Below are positions 22,260 through 33,254 of a stretch of DNA of 64,000 nt, one piece after another (within the stretch, counting starts at the first letter, position 1; each line of letters starts with the position of its first letter). The position numbers were made by a program, and so were the translations under genes. The DNA lies in NCBI GenBank assembly GCA_963576725.1, contig OY755252.1:45733552-45797551 (forward strand), given 5' to 3'. This stretch comes from Azorinus chamasolen (taxonomy: Eukaryota; Mollusca; Bivalvia; Cardiida; Solecurtidae). Under the pieces are notes generated by a model. The model was not told the origin of the DNA. It searched no databases and saw only the letters and a program-made list of their open reading frames with translations.

Positions 22260-23580
22260 GTAAACTATAGATTTATACATACCGACAATACGTATTGCTG
22301 CTGCGTACTCCTTGGCCGTTTTGTACCTTGTTCGTGCTTAGCAAGTCCTGCAAACAATCTTGATGATTACGTCATACTTTCAATCCGGCGTGACAAAATA
22401 AAGTCTTATCAAACTGAAATCTGGGGCAAAGTTGACTATTACTAATTTTACAAAAAGTTTGATTAACTTGTGAACGAGTATCAAACAATTCTAAACATGG
22501 TGATACGTCGACTCGAGCTACTCATCAGGGTACAAACTATTTGAGAGTCGCGTCATACTAAGTGGAAGAAGGGTAAACACATTTTCACAACAACAGCTAT
22601 CTTGATTAAATCTTTCAAAACTAACATATCTATCTGGAAGTGGTATTATACATAGATATGATACAACGTTATACGTGTATCTAATTTAGTATTAATTAAT
22701 TAATGTTTGTCATCTGCAATTTTGTCGTCTGCTACAATTCCGAGTTCCTCGGTGTCTCATCTGTATCAAAACTATTTGCATATGTAAACACAGGTGTGAC
22801 AGTGGCAGGGAAAGAGGTAACAGTTTACATGACATCTGTAAAATGTTTCCTTTTTCCACTTTTCTTTCAGTTTTACCAAAGTAACATTCAGTATAAATCC
22901 TGATGAGACACATATTTAATCTAGATTTCATCTACATTCAATCTGTTCGAATATGTAATCAAAGATGTAACATTGGCAGAGACATATTCAATTAGAAATT
23001 TTGAAATGTCCGGCATTGTACCGAAATAAGAACGAAAATAATAAAACCTATGTTTGATAAGTACCGCTCACCGGACAGTTAATATTTATGCTAAACTAAT
23101 AGTGCCCGAAGCAGTCTCCTTACTACTTGAACCATTTTCATGCTATGAGAACCAGGCCAGTGCGACTCCCCTCTCTACTTGAACCATTTCCATGCTTAGG
23201 CGATCTGACCGGTACTTGCAAAACAAAACCGGATCCCAAAAAGACACTACGTAGCTCGCATTCACACCAGAACCCTGTGTAAAACTCGGTCAATAGTTTC
23301 TCAAAGGATTGATTGAACTGGACATAAGTAGTTCAGTAGATTAAACAATGAGCAGGCATTTAGTTTTCCAGCATGAAAAGGGGTAATATTTTACACCTTC
23401 GTCTACTTGTTTACTTTCCGCAATACCTTATATACACGATTCGTCACTATACAACAATTTTATATATGGTTTTTAAGGTTCACGTTAAACATATGCGGCT
23501 ATATACAATACGTCTCCGACACGCACAACACTAATCCCACCCAATCCGCTATTTACCTGTATTAGTTAAGCCAGTCACGG
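22260..23580. repeat. Dispersed repeat R1, copy 1 (~1.3 kb)
   Basis: Non-coding segment paralleled by 26800-28080 and, in part, by 56410-56830. Shared landmarks are GAGTCGCGTCATACTAAGTG-like text, GAAGGGTAAACACATTTTCA, TATCTTGATTAAATCTTT, ATGTTTGATAAGTACCG and ATGCGGCTATATAC. Its class is unknown. Confidence 0.6.
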
Positions 23581-23749
23581 CGAGGTAATAACTTTTTCTT
23601 TAGGAGTTCGAATTACCGGGGAAAGACGTGTGACTTTTCTCTCTCACATAAGCAATGGTGTGTTTTAACCAATAATCATTACAAAATCTGCTTGGGATTC
23701 CAGTGACCGAATCAATATTTCTAATTAAACTCTATGTGGTAATGACTTG

Positions 23750-24152
23750 ACAGAAATCATTGATGTCAGATCAGAGAGTGATACAGGTAGATCTGATCTA
23801 CTAGGTGATTTTAGAGGAGAAGGAAAGCTTCATACAAACACTGAAATGGAAACCGAGGAAACTGATAGTTCAGATAAACGAAACAGAAGAGAGCAGGCTT
23901 GGCCCAGAGCCTGATACAGTAAACACCGAGGGAGGTGTTGAAATCTTGGTGAAGGAAACCAGAGATGTCGATAGACCAGTCCCTCAGCCAAGAAAAAGAA
24001 GATCTGAAAAGGAAAGGAAACCATCGGATAGGTATGGACACACTAGTATGCATCAGATGACCAGTCAACCAGTTGACATAAAGGTGCATACCTTAAAATC
24101 ATTGTTCAACTCCGGTATGTTGAGATGGACACAGAAATGGCATATAAATTAA
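23750..24152 (+). pseudogene. Ty3/gypsy pol C-terminal remnant
   Basis: The 115-codon frame from 23805 is hydrophilic and ends in a basic segment RKRRSEKERKPSDRYGHTS (about residues 63-81), resembling the C-terminal tail of gypsy integrase. It lies about 500 bp upstream of a polypurine tract and LTR. No RT or integrase core precedes it, so the element is 5' truncated. The call rests on composition and position more than on a conserved domain. Confidence 0.5.
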
Positions 24153-24655
24153 TAGATGCCATCATGAGACATTGATTTGAAATGGTATGTGTTTATCAGA
24201 TTGTAAATAAATGGAGTATTTTGAAGGCCTTTGTATCATGTTTAACCTGTAGAGTCACAGTTTCGCTCACAGGGGGAGAAAATGTGAATATTATTTTGTG
24301 ATGAAGTCCATGCATTGATATTAGTGGAAAATGTCCTATAAGAAGTGAATATAGTTCACCAGTGATTCGTGTTATGCTGTTGGTATTTCAGCAAACATTG
24401 ATTTTGATGGAATCATTAAAGTTTGAGAGGAAAAAAGGTTCGGAAATGTATTGCACAGATGAATGTTCTCCTGTGTCATAAAACTGATTGTTTGTGTGAT
24501 CAAAGGTTGACACTAGCTTAATGTTAACCCCGTAGTTTGCATTTTGGCAAGGACAGTTGACTTCTTAAACACTAATTATTAGACATTGTGTTTTTTATTG
24601 TTTTTAATGGCATGTCTTGTGTTCGGAAGACAACTTCTTCCAAAAAGGGGAAGTG

Positions 24656-25490
24656 TGTAACCTAGCGAATGTTTCTTAAATCTGGTTGATTCAGGTCATT
24701 TTGTCGTGTAAGACCAGTCTGTCTTTTATCTAGGTCAATCCCGTTTCGTTCGGGTGTCTTTGCGGCTGTTCGGTAGCCTCCTTTGATGACGTAGTTTTTT
24801 GAGCACGAGCTTCGGAGGGAAAGACCGAGACATTTTTGTTTGGAGCTTGGTTTTGATATATTTTGTCGGCGTTGTGGTTTGTTTCCAGGTACGGTCAATA
24901 GTAAACCATTATGTATGATTGCAGACAGCTGTTGTGAAATTGTTACGTTCTTTCGAATTCCGTTTTTGTAAATATTTCGAATTGTAATATGTTTTCGCCA
25001 ATCGAAATTGCAGCATTAAAAATCATATCACCGATACATATCCCTTACCTAATCCTTGCAGCATGTGTTACCTTGCACGGCAGAGCGAGAGTTTGGAGTA
25101 ACGGACAAACGAGCGTTAACTTGCGACATTTTGATGAGTTACACTTTCTCGTTTAAGTACTCTGTTAATTTGAGGTCTACACATATAGGCTTTAGGTTGA
25201 TTATGTACTTTGTCCGTTGAGTAAAATGGAGTCACCTGAACTGGATATATTTGTAAGTGAATGGGTATTATTTTTAATCATGTATTTTTAATAAATTATG
25301 TTATTGATACAGTTTCAGGTCCATAGGTATCATAACTGTTTTGTTATTTAGTGTGCTTACACTCTATCTTTCAGGGTGCATCATTGTTTTGTCGGAAGTC
25401 CCATGCTGACTAAAATAAATCCTGTAGCTGTACCTAGTCTTTCTTTGTGACCCCGTCACACCAGGGCTAGCGGGGTAGACAGGGGTTACA
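24656..25490 (+). repeat. 3' LTR of a gypsy-type element
   Basis: TGTAACC (24656-24662) and GGTTACA (25484-25490) are perfect inverted ends of an 835-bp block, immediately preceded by the purine-rich AAAAAGGGGAAGTG (24642-24655), a polypurine tract. The partner 5' LTR is absent. On the right it abuts Naiad RT sequence directly. Confidence 0.7.
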
Positions 25491-26540
25491 TCTCCATATC
25501 GCATATCTAAATTATCTAAAAGAAAATATAGAGATCTACAAACATCAAGGCAAGTTCACATTTTGTAATGTTCAACTTCTGAATTCGAAAAGAACGAAAG
25601 TTGAACATTACAAGCAAGAAACATTCTATTGTATCTGACAAATATTTGTTCTATTAATTTAATCAGTTTATCCTTTATATGATGGTGAGGTAGAGTAGTA
25701 TAGAGTGTAGAGAGATCATAAGAGATCAACAAATAAATGTTGTACTGTTCATTTTCAAGTTTAGTTAAAATATCATTAGAATGTTTTATGGACAAAATAC
25801 ATTAATTCCTGAATGTTCATATATTTTATCACAGTAACGTTCTACATGTTCTTTGATAGTAGTAAGACATGAAGACAAAGGTGTAGATAGTTTAGTAGTA
25901 GTACAACAATTATAGTTAGCAATAAAACGTGCCTTATTAGGGTTTTTATGTAGCTTCGGAGTCCAGTGCATGGTAGAAAAGTACAAAAATGAGTCATGCA
26001 GAAAACACCATAACAGAACAAACAGCCGCCTAAACAGCAACACGAGGAAACAGCAAATGTGCATAACTATAAAACATCAGGAGACGCACAAAGACAAAAC
26101 AAACATACAATAGGGGGAAGATGGAAGTAACGCATTGGAACGGTCAGTGACAAAAGTCACTGGGGGTTAAACCGGGTTTTGGGCGCCTAACCTCACACTT
26201 ATTCCATCTCCACCCTAAACGACAAACAGTGTAAATAAACGTATCCCCTCTCCGACTAATATACAACAACCGCGATGGCAAATACAGTGGTAAAGTGAAT
26301 GTATAACGAAAATATTTAAGTGAACAAACTGTATCCACCTATCGCTAGTGTACTCAATGATTGAGCTGCAAACAGGGTAACTGTAGAAAAGTAATAATGG
26401 GTGCGACACAAACGAAATAGTACAAATATACGACGTTCTCCTTCCGTTTCTTGATCTAAGAGGTCGCCTTCATTGAGTACCGAACCTTTCATGTCGGCGT
26501 ATATGCAAAGAGGCTAGCGTGATTGACAACCTAATAAATT
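25491..26540 (-). mobile_element. Two Naiad-type copies joined head to tail
   Basis: Reading the - strand, 26540 to about 25976 is the end of the RT frame plus the full 3' UTR and terminus (CATGACTCATTTTTGTACTT). The next bases open an internal RT segment of a second copy (MHWTPKLHKNP, ANYNCCTTTKL, SSYDLSTLYTTLPHHHI), which ends at the gypsy LTR near 25491. The frame 26064-25786 reads through the junction. Tandem joining of a complete 3' end to a 5'-truncated copy is a known habit of Penelope-like elements. Confidence 0.8.
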
Positions 26541-26757
26541 CTGAAAGGCGATGATCCCCCGAGAGCAAAAATTGCAACACAAAAAGACTAAATTGCAGAC
26601 TCGGTTTTATTGAGTCTGTTCATGAACAGTAATTGAAAGTACAACACTGCTCACGCCCCCTAGCACCGGCTTAAGCGGTATTCAATTTTCACAACAAGAA
26701 GTAATGAAATTCATGATCTCGAAGGATCAGAAGGTATAACAACACTGAGAATGAAGA
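26541..26757 (-). repeat. Hairpin-rich repeat, copy C
   Basis: Reverse complement of the 57889 unit from CTCAGTGTTGTTATACCTTC to the TTCAGAATTT end. The GAGCAGT / ACTGTTC stem, the CAGACTC / GAGTCTG hairpin and the TGATC...GATCA hairpin are all kept. It abuts the 5'-truncated end of the - strand Naiad copy. Confidence 0.8.
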
Positions 26758-26799
26758 TAGATATGTATCTAATTTAATATTAAATTCATGTTGTTTTAT

Positions 26800-28080
26800 G
26801 TTTGATAAACCTTAGATTGAAACATACAGACGAGGTATACTGTTGCTCCGTGGCGATTGTATGACTAATTTGAGTGCTTGTACATGGAAACAGACTATTT
26901 ATCCTTTCGGCAGTATGACAAAATAAGACCTGATCAAACTTCAGTTTGTTGTAATACTGACTACCTCTGAATCGAGATTTTGACAAACTATTGACGGAAT
27001 GTCAAACAATGTAAAATCACATCCCTTCATTTATCATCCTAATGAGACGCCGATTTGAGCGTCTCATCTGAATCCGAGCTGTTTCCATTGTGAGCCAGGC
27101 CACACTGAGAGGGAGGAAGGTAAACACATTTTCACAACACTGTTGTTATCTTGATTAAATCTTTTCAATCAATATCTCTGTCTAACGATATGTATGAGAA
27201 ATAGTACTATACATAGATATGTATCTAATTTAATATTAGCTGTTTAGATGATAAATATGATCGTCTGCGAAATTTGTGGTCTGCTGCAAATTTCATTTGT
27301 TTAATTTTCTCCACTGTTCTTTCAAAGATATCACCACAGTAACAATCAGTTTGGATCATGATGGGAAGCATAGTTATGCAGGGTTTCATCTGGAATTGAA
27401 CTGTTTGAATAGGTTATCACAGATGCGACATTGCAAGAGAAAAAATATTATAAAATTTGAAATGTCTGCGGTTGTGCGGAGACAAAGATGAGGATTACAA
27501 AACATGTCTGATAAGTACCGATAATATGTCAAATAAAGTGTACATGATACAGTCCTAGTCACCCAACTAGAACCATTTAATCACAAATATATATGCTAAG
27601 CGCGATCAAGTAATGAACAAACATTCTTGTTGCCAGCTTGATAATGATTAATACGTTTACCTCCGTCTTCATAATAATATTACTGTCATATTTACCCTGT
27701 GTATCCGAACAAACAACCTGTCTCTATATAACAATGAATAAGTGTGCGGTTGGACGCCCTCAACCGGTTTAACACCCCAGTGACATTTGTCACTGACCGC
27801 TCCAAGGCGGTACTTCCATCCTCCCCCTATTGTTTGTCTTTTATGTCTTTGGGCATATCTTTTATATATATGTACATTTCCTATTTATCTTCGTGGTGCT
27901 GTTTGGGCGGTTGTGTGTTTTGTATGCGGTATTTCCTGTATGACTCATACATGTACTTTTACCACTTTGTGCTACGGCTTACAGTAAAAATATGCGGCTA
28001 TATACGAATCCTCTTCCACACGTACTATCGCCACACCACACCATACTCCATTTAGCTATGGTAGTTACATCTCTTAGTTG
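26800..28080. repeat. Dispersed repeat R1, copy 2
   Basis: Parallel to 22260-23580 in the same order and orientation, but interrupted by a Naiad tail at about 27740-27962 that copy 1 lacks. Confidence 0.6.
27740..27962 (+). mobile_element. Naiad-type 3' tail inserted in repeat R1
   Basis: GTTGGACGCCCTCAACCGG, AGTGACATTTGTCACT, GACCGCTCCAAGGCGG and the terminus CATGTACTTTTA identify the tail. Copy 1 of R1 has continuous sequence at the equivalent place (about 23450-23510). Confidence 0.8.
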
Positions 28081-28379
28081 AATCGTACTCTCAATGGAAC
28101 AATGTCGGATCTTTTTTACATATTTAATATGCAAGTAGTTTCGTCCATGTATTGTCTTACATCCTCAAATTATGAACACCATTCGAGAAATATAGACAGG
28201 CGATGTAGGAACTGACTGATCATTATCTGTTCTGTTTGCTTGTATATAATATACATGTAGATCTGATTATAAACAGTTTGCCATAACAAAAACACCACCT
28301 TTTGTTCATAAACGTAACATTCGACTACCGGATCATGAAAAGGACTCCTATCCACTAGACCTCTTGGCACTGACATAGT

Positions 28380-28565
28380 TATATTCATTTAGTGCGTGAT
28401 TGTGTCAGTTAGTGAGAATTTCAATGAATTAGTAAATCAGTTAGTGAAGGAATGAGTAAGACATGGCGCGCGTGAGTAAGGGAGTGAGTGAGGGAGTGAC
28501 CAAGTGCTTGAATGAGTGAGTGACCGAGTGAGTGAGTGAGAGAGAGAGAGTGAATGAATGAGTGT
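28380..28565. repeat. Degenerate GAGT microsatellite
   Basis: Imperfect runs of GAGTGAGTGAGT with interruptions such as GACCGAGTGAG. Confidence 0.85.
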
Positions 28566-28924
28566 ACAATAAGCCTTTTACCAAATAGAGGAATAGTTGC
28601 GATCTGACCCTTATTACTGCTTATCGCCTTTATTATAAACTGTTTCTTTCCTGGTTACATTTTTATTCGGGGTGAATGGTAATAAGAAAAACATAGACGA
28701 CATTTTGAACAGACGAACTATTGTTCAACACGCTGAAAATTAACCCCTACTAACGCTGTTATAACATCAGCTCAAATAATGAAAAAACCCTATAGGGGTG
28801 TCACATATACGTGTGCACACACCAACTAACACATATGGAGCATGTACAATGTTGAGTACTGCCGTTTCGACCAATATTACTGTCAGCTGTTTTCGCCTGC
28901 GAGTAAGTTTAGGCATATCCATAT

Positions 28925-29060
28925 CAACGAACAGGTAGAAAAGTCAAACAGGAAGAGCCATACACAAGACGTAACAACCACCAAACCACCGATAGTACAC
29001 ACTTTTATGTGACACACAAATAACAACTCACACATACAAGCAAACAGCACAGTCCCAGAT
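28925..29060 (-). mobile_element. Naiad-type tail fragment
   Basis: On the - strand the sequence ends GGCTCTTCCTGTTTGACTTT, like the 52070-52100 tail end. Only the last ~130 bp are recognisable. Confidence 0.5.
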
Positions 29061-29834
29061 CAAAAGATTACTGCGAAAACGCTTTGGCCACGTTCAGTAT
29101 TGGCAGCTGAAGCTATACAAGCACATACTTTGTATGCTCGGTCTCCTAAAATAAAAGATAAATGTATTCCAAAATGAAATCTTGGCGAGGTTTGATTAAA
29201 TATTATGGGAATAAATGGATTAAGAATGCACCTGCTCAGGAACGCAGGGTGTGTACTGTTTTATAATAGGCGTGATGTTACCCAGGTTATTTAAAGCAGA
29301 AAATGAAAACTATGTATAGTCTAGGGTTTCATATTTGATTTATGATTATCATAATCGAGTGTTTTACGATGAGAATAGAAAGGAACACAAGTAAAGAAAG
29401 GGATAGATGGCTTGAAGTGACAAGTATTTTAGAGCTACCTTTGCCTGTCTAGAGCAAAAGCAATGAAACTAGAAGTAAATCCTTATATAGCTATAAAGTA
29501 CGCAAGCATGCTGTACACGGTTTTGTCAAGGTGGTTTTCGACATATTGTTGATCATTGATAAACAGGACAAAACCTGATCAGAGGGCTCCAATGCAAACC
29601 CGTTGATCTGCGTTAACACTGCTTGCATTGAACTAATGTAATATACACAGGTATAATATAAAAATGTGTATAGGTGACACTTTGGGTTAAAGGGTTGAAG
29701 GTAAAATAAGGGTATATGTACTGCTGAAAGTTATTCCTGCTACAGATTGTTATAATGTACACATTTATCAGATAAATCATCATACACGTAACATTTACTA
29801 TATGTCCAGTGGAAGATAAATGGCTAGGCTTTAA
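29061..29834. other. No recognisable feature
   Basis: Non-coding stretch with no family match found. Confidence 0.4.
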
Positions 29835-30430
29835 TGCAGAAAGTATCTGCCCGGGAAAAACATCATTCCTGGCATGTAATGCTGAAAAAGCTTTTTATTA
29901 CTGACGATCAAATTAAATATAACACCAACTTGACATGCTCAGAAGTTTGCAAATCACTATCCTTTCCTTTGTATAACATATTTGTACGTTATGGGAATGC
30001 TATATACCGTCAGGTAATTGGTATTCCTATGGGTACGAATTGTGCACCACTTGTCGCAGATTTGTTTTTGTACTGCTATGAGAGAGATTTCATGTTACGT
30101 TTGAATCCACAATCACAAGAAGATGTTATAAAAGCCTTCAATGAAATGTCTCGATATTTGGATGATAATTTTAAGTTAGATAACCTTTTCTTTGATGTTC
30201 TGATTCCTACAATTTATCCTAAAGATCTCAAATTGAACAAAGCTAACCCGTCCGACAATTATGCAGCGTTTCTTGATCTAGACCTTAAAATTGATATTGG
30301 AATAATTTCTTCTAAAATATATGACGAAAGAGAGGATTTTGATTTTAATAGTTTCAATTTCACTCATCTTGACGGAGATGTTCCCCGTGCCCTATCTTAC
30401 GGGGTTTATATAAATTTTGAAAGGAGGTGA
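29834..30430 (+). pseudogene. Naiad-type reverse transcriptase fragment
   Basis: The 198-residue frame carries GIPMGTNCAPLVADLFLYCY (about residues 64-83, palm motif B region) and SRYLDDNFKLDN (about residues 109-120, catalytic Asp pair). It then runs YPKDLKLNKANPSDNYAAFL and HLDGDVPRALSYGVYI. It lacks the N-terminal fingers region and any endonuclease. The C-terminus NFERR is read from the nested repeat, which splits the gene. The frame resumes after the repeat with frameshifts (SFYHQLRK-like, then GDVIYKLREIIEHTHFLTLF near 30837-30900). Confidence 0.8.
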
Positions 30431-31540
30431 TCCCCCCTAGAGCAAAAAGAGAAAATTGCAGACTCGGTTTTATTGAGTCTGTTCATGAACAGTAATTGAA
30501 AGTGCAGCACTGCTCACGTCCATAGCACCGGCTTAAGCGGTATTCAATTTTCAGAACATGAAATACTAAAATTCATGATCTCGAAGGATCAGAAGGTATA
30601 ACAACACTGAGAATGATCTCAACTTATTCGTTTTGCTAGAGCTTGTTCATCTATTGACGATTTTAACAGTCTAAATCTCATTTTAGCTGAAAAACTGCTT
30701 AAGCAAAGATATATATACCATCAACTAAGAAAAATTGTCTCTAAATTTTACTATCGAAATTTCTCACTTATTGGCAAGTACCAATGTAATCTCAAGGCGC
30801 TTCTGCGACACGGTATTTCACATCCTGAATTTTATGGTGATGTGATTTACAAACTTCGTGAAATTATTGAACATACCCATTTTCTCACTTTGTTCATCAT
30901 ATATGTTAACAGATCTTTAAAAGAGATATTATCATATAGTACTACAACATACTGCATGTTTGGTTGTCAACCCTTTTACAGTTGGCAATCACGCTGGCCT
31001 CTTTGCATGTACGCCGACAAGAACGGTTTAGTACTCTATGAAGGCGACCTCTTAAATCCAGAAACGGAAGGAGAACGTCGGATATCTGTACTATTTCGTT
31101 TTTGTCGTACCCTTTATTACTTTTTTACAGTTACTCTGTTTGCAGCTCAATCATTGAGTACACTAGCGATAGGTGGATACAGTTTGTTCACTTAAATGGT
31201 TTCGTTATACATGCACTTTACCACTGTATTTGCCATCGCAGTTGTTGTATATTAGTCGGAGAGGGGATACGTTTATTTACACTGTTTGTCTGTTAGTGTG
31301 GGATGGAATAAGCGTGAGGTTGGGCGCCCATAAACCGGTTTAACCCCCAGTGACTTTTGTCACTGACCGTTCCAAGGCGTTACTTCCATCTTCCCCCTAT
31401 TGTATGTTTGTTTTGTCTTTGTGCGTCTCTTGATGTTTTTTATAGTTGTGTATATTTGCCGTTTCCTTGTGTTGCTGTTCGGGCGGCTGTTTGTTCTGTA
31501 TGTGGTGTTTCCTGCATGACTCATTTTTGTACTTTAATTC
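29835..31540 (+). mobile_element. Naiad-type copy, 5' truncated, with nested repeat
   Basis: RT sequence from about 29845 runs to 30415, is interrupted by the hairpin-rich repeat (30416-30627), resumes to about 31020 and is followed by the 3' UTR and terminus (TTTTTGTACTTTAA near 31535). DNA identity to the 58979-60180 copy is high, so both are fairly recent. Confidence 0.85.
30416..30627 (-). repeat. Hairpin-rich repeat, copy D, inside a Naiad gene
   Basis: The uninterrupted paralog reads GGGGTTTATATATCTCAAC (59240-59258). Here GGGGTTTATAT is followed by AAATTTTGAAAGG...GAGAATG and then ATCTCAAC. The insertion is clean, with at most a 1-2 base duplication. All main hairpins are retained. 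Confidence 0.85.
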
Positions 31541-31995
31541 ATCTTGATCAGAATCCATTTTTTTAAAAAACGGAGTTACCCCGGGCATGTCCATGATCCA
31601 TGACACCTACTAAGTGACACCAAAGATGAAAGGAATACATTTTTGCAGTGTTGAACACGATACAAATACCTTTGTCAGACAGACACACATTTGCACAAAT
31701 TTATATCATGGTCAATTCATTTAGTCGTTAAAGTTTGCACATTTTCCGAATATTTGTAGACAGAGTAGACTCAGATCAGACAGTTCTGATATTGCTGAGT
31801 TTGCTGGTGGAGTAACATACAGTACACCCTGTCTTAAGCCGCCAAAGAATGGTCTAACTATAGGTGTTTAAGGCAATAAAGTAGCCCACAGCTTAACCCA
31901 TTATCTCATAGGTATTTTAGATACGACCTCTTTGAATAAATCTACCGAAAAGGAGCATTAACTAGAGAAGAGGAAACTTTTAGAATTTTGTAGTT
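31541..31995. other. No recognisable feature
   Basis: Non-coding stretch between the Naiad terminus and an H2 palindrome. Confidence 0.4.
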
Positions 31996-31998
31996 TGA

Positions 31999-32115
31999 AA
32001 CCATTGTGATAAATAGAGCATTTCTCCTATAGGATCAAATGCTCTATTTCTCACAATGGTTCCACAAACTGACTTTTACAAAGTCGTCAAAAGTCGTCAA
32101 TATGAGGGAATAGGT
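31999..32115. repeat. Palindromic repeat, family H2
   Basis: Arms of 25 nt (31999-32023 and 32037-32061, one mismatch) begin AACCATTGTGA and end TAGAGCATTT around the centre CTCCTATAGGATC. A shared flank follows (GTCGTCAAAAGTCGTCA, ATGAGGGAATAGGTTA). Related copies are at 49240 and 57005. Confidence 0.7.
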
Positions 32116-32619
32116 TAGGACAGCTTTTAATGTTATGTTATGATAGTTTCTACCAGGGCCAGCATTTCCGGTCTTCATATAAAATTCGTATTGATATTCA
32201 TGTTGCTACAGTTCATTACATGAATAATCATAAAAAGAGAACAACTTGCTGGAGTTGAAAACGGGAAAACATGCCTTTATTAGCATAAGCATCACATATA
32301 GTACAACATGGTATTATGTAAGTATCGACTGTTATTTGGACCCACAACCTCCTGGAAGACTGGCGATCTATTCGGCGACTAATTGTGATTAAAACGCTTC
32401 GCAGTTTGTCTCACTGAATTGCCCGTAGAGTATCATGGAATGGGATAATGGTCTGTACTGAAACTAAATTACAAATTCCAATGTTATATACATTTCGAAG
32501 TGTTAACTGCTTTTATAGTATAAAATGTGCATTTCATTCCATTCTTACTATTTTTAACAATTTACTCCATAGATAAACTATGTTAGAATTAAAGAGGACC
32601 GTTCATTATCTATAAATGT

Positions 32620-33254
32620 AAAACTATGAGTCATACAGGAAACTCCACCTACAAAACACATTGTCGCCCGAACAGCACCAAGACAATCATGCACGACAAA
32701 CAGCAAATGTACATATCTACCAAAAGACAAAAAGACCAAAACTATTTAATAAGCACCGCCTTGGATAGCTCGGTGACAATTATCACTGTATGTTAATGTT
32801 TGTGGGAATGTGTGTGTGTGTGTGTGTGTGTGTGGTTGGGTGGGTGGGTGGGTGTGTGTGTGTGTGTGTGTGGGGGGGGTTAAACCGATTGAGAGGCGCC
32901 CAACCTAATACTGATTCTATCTTCACCCTAAGACAAACAACAACCACAATGCTGCGAATACAAAGGTACATAACATGTAAACGAAAACATAGTGAAACTG
33001 ACTGGATCTACCTATTGCTTGTGTACCCAATGACAGAGCTTCAAACAGAGTAACTGAAATAAAGAGACAATGAGAGCAATAGGCATTTCCTATCGGCGTA
33101 CAGGAAAAGAGGGCGGTGTGATTGCCAAATGTAAAAGAGCTGACAACAATCTGTTTAAATACTGTAGGACAATATCCCTTTTTTAATAACTTTGTAACAA
33201 AGTCGATAAACTAACCGAGAAAATGTCATATTATTTAACGAAGTCTGTAAATAC
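32620..33254 (-). mobile_element. Naiad-type copy, 3' part, left of the Gmr1-like insertion
   Basis: The - strand continues the RT C-terminus interrupted at 40845 (frameshifted LALITPPSF-like end) into the 3' UTR, with GGCGCCTCTCAATCGG, a weakened AGTGA-type hairpin and the CATGACTCATAGTTTT-like terminus near 32630. A GT/GGGT microsatellite lies inside it. Confidence 0.75.
32795..32880. repeat. GT and GGGT microsatellite
   Basis: GTGTGTGTGTGTGTG, then GGTGGGTGGGTGGG, then GTGTGTGTG and a G run. It lies within Naiad 3' UTR sequence. Confidence 0.95.

Noticed and set aside
27044..27085. GAGACGCCGATTTGAGCGTCTC as a hammerhead-like motif after TAATGAG
   Set aside because: No GAAA follows in the required position; it is a landmark of repeat R1 only.
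31357..31566. Repeated ~65-75 codon frames such as the one with LFCLCASL...FLCVAVRA (also near 18257, 27787, 60097)
   Set aside because: They lie in the Naiad 3' UTR after the RT stop; conservation is of DNA between copies and frames are not maintained.
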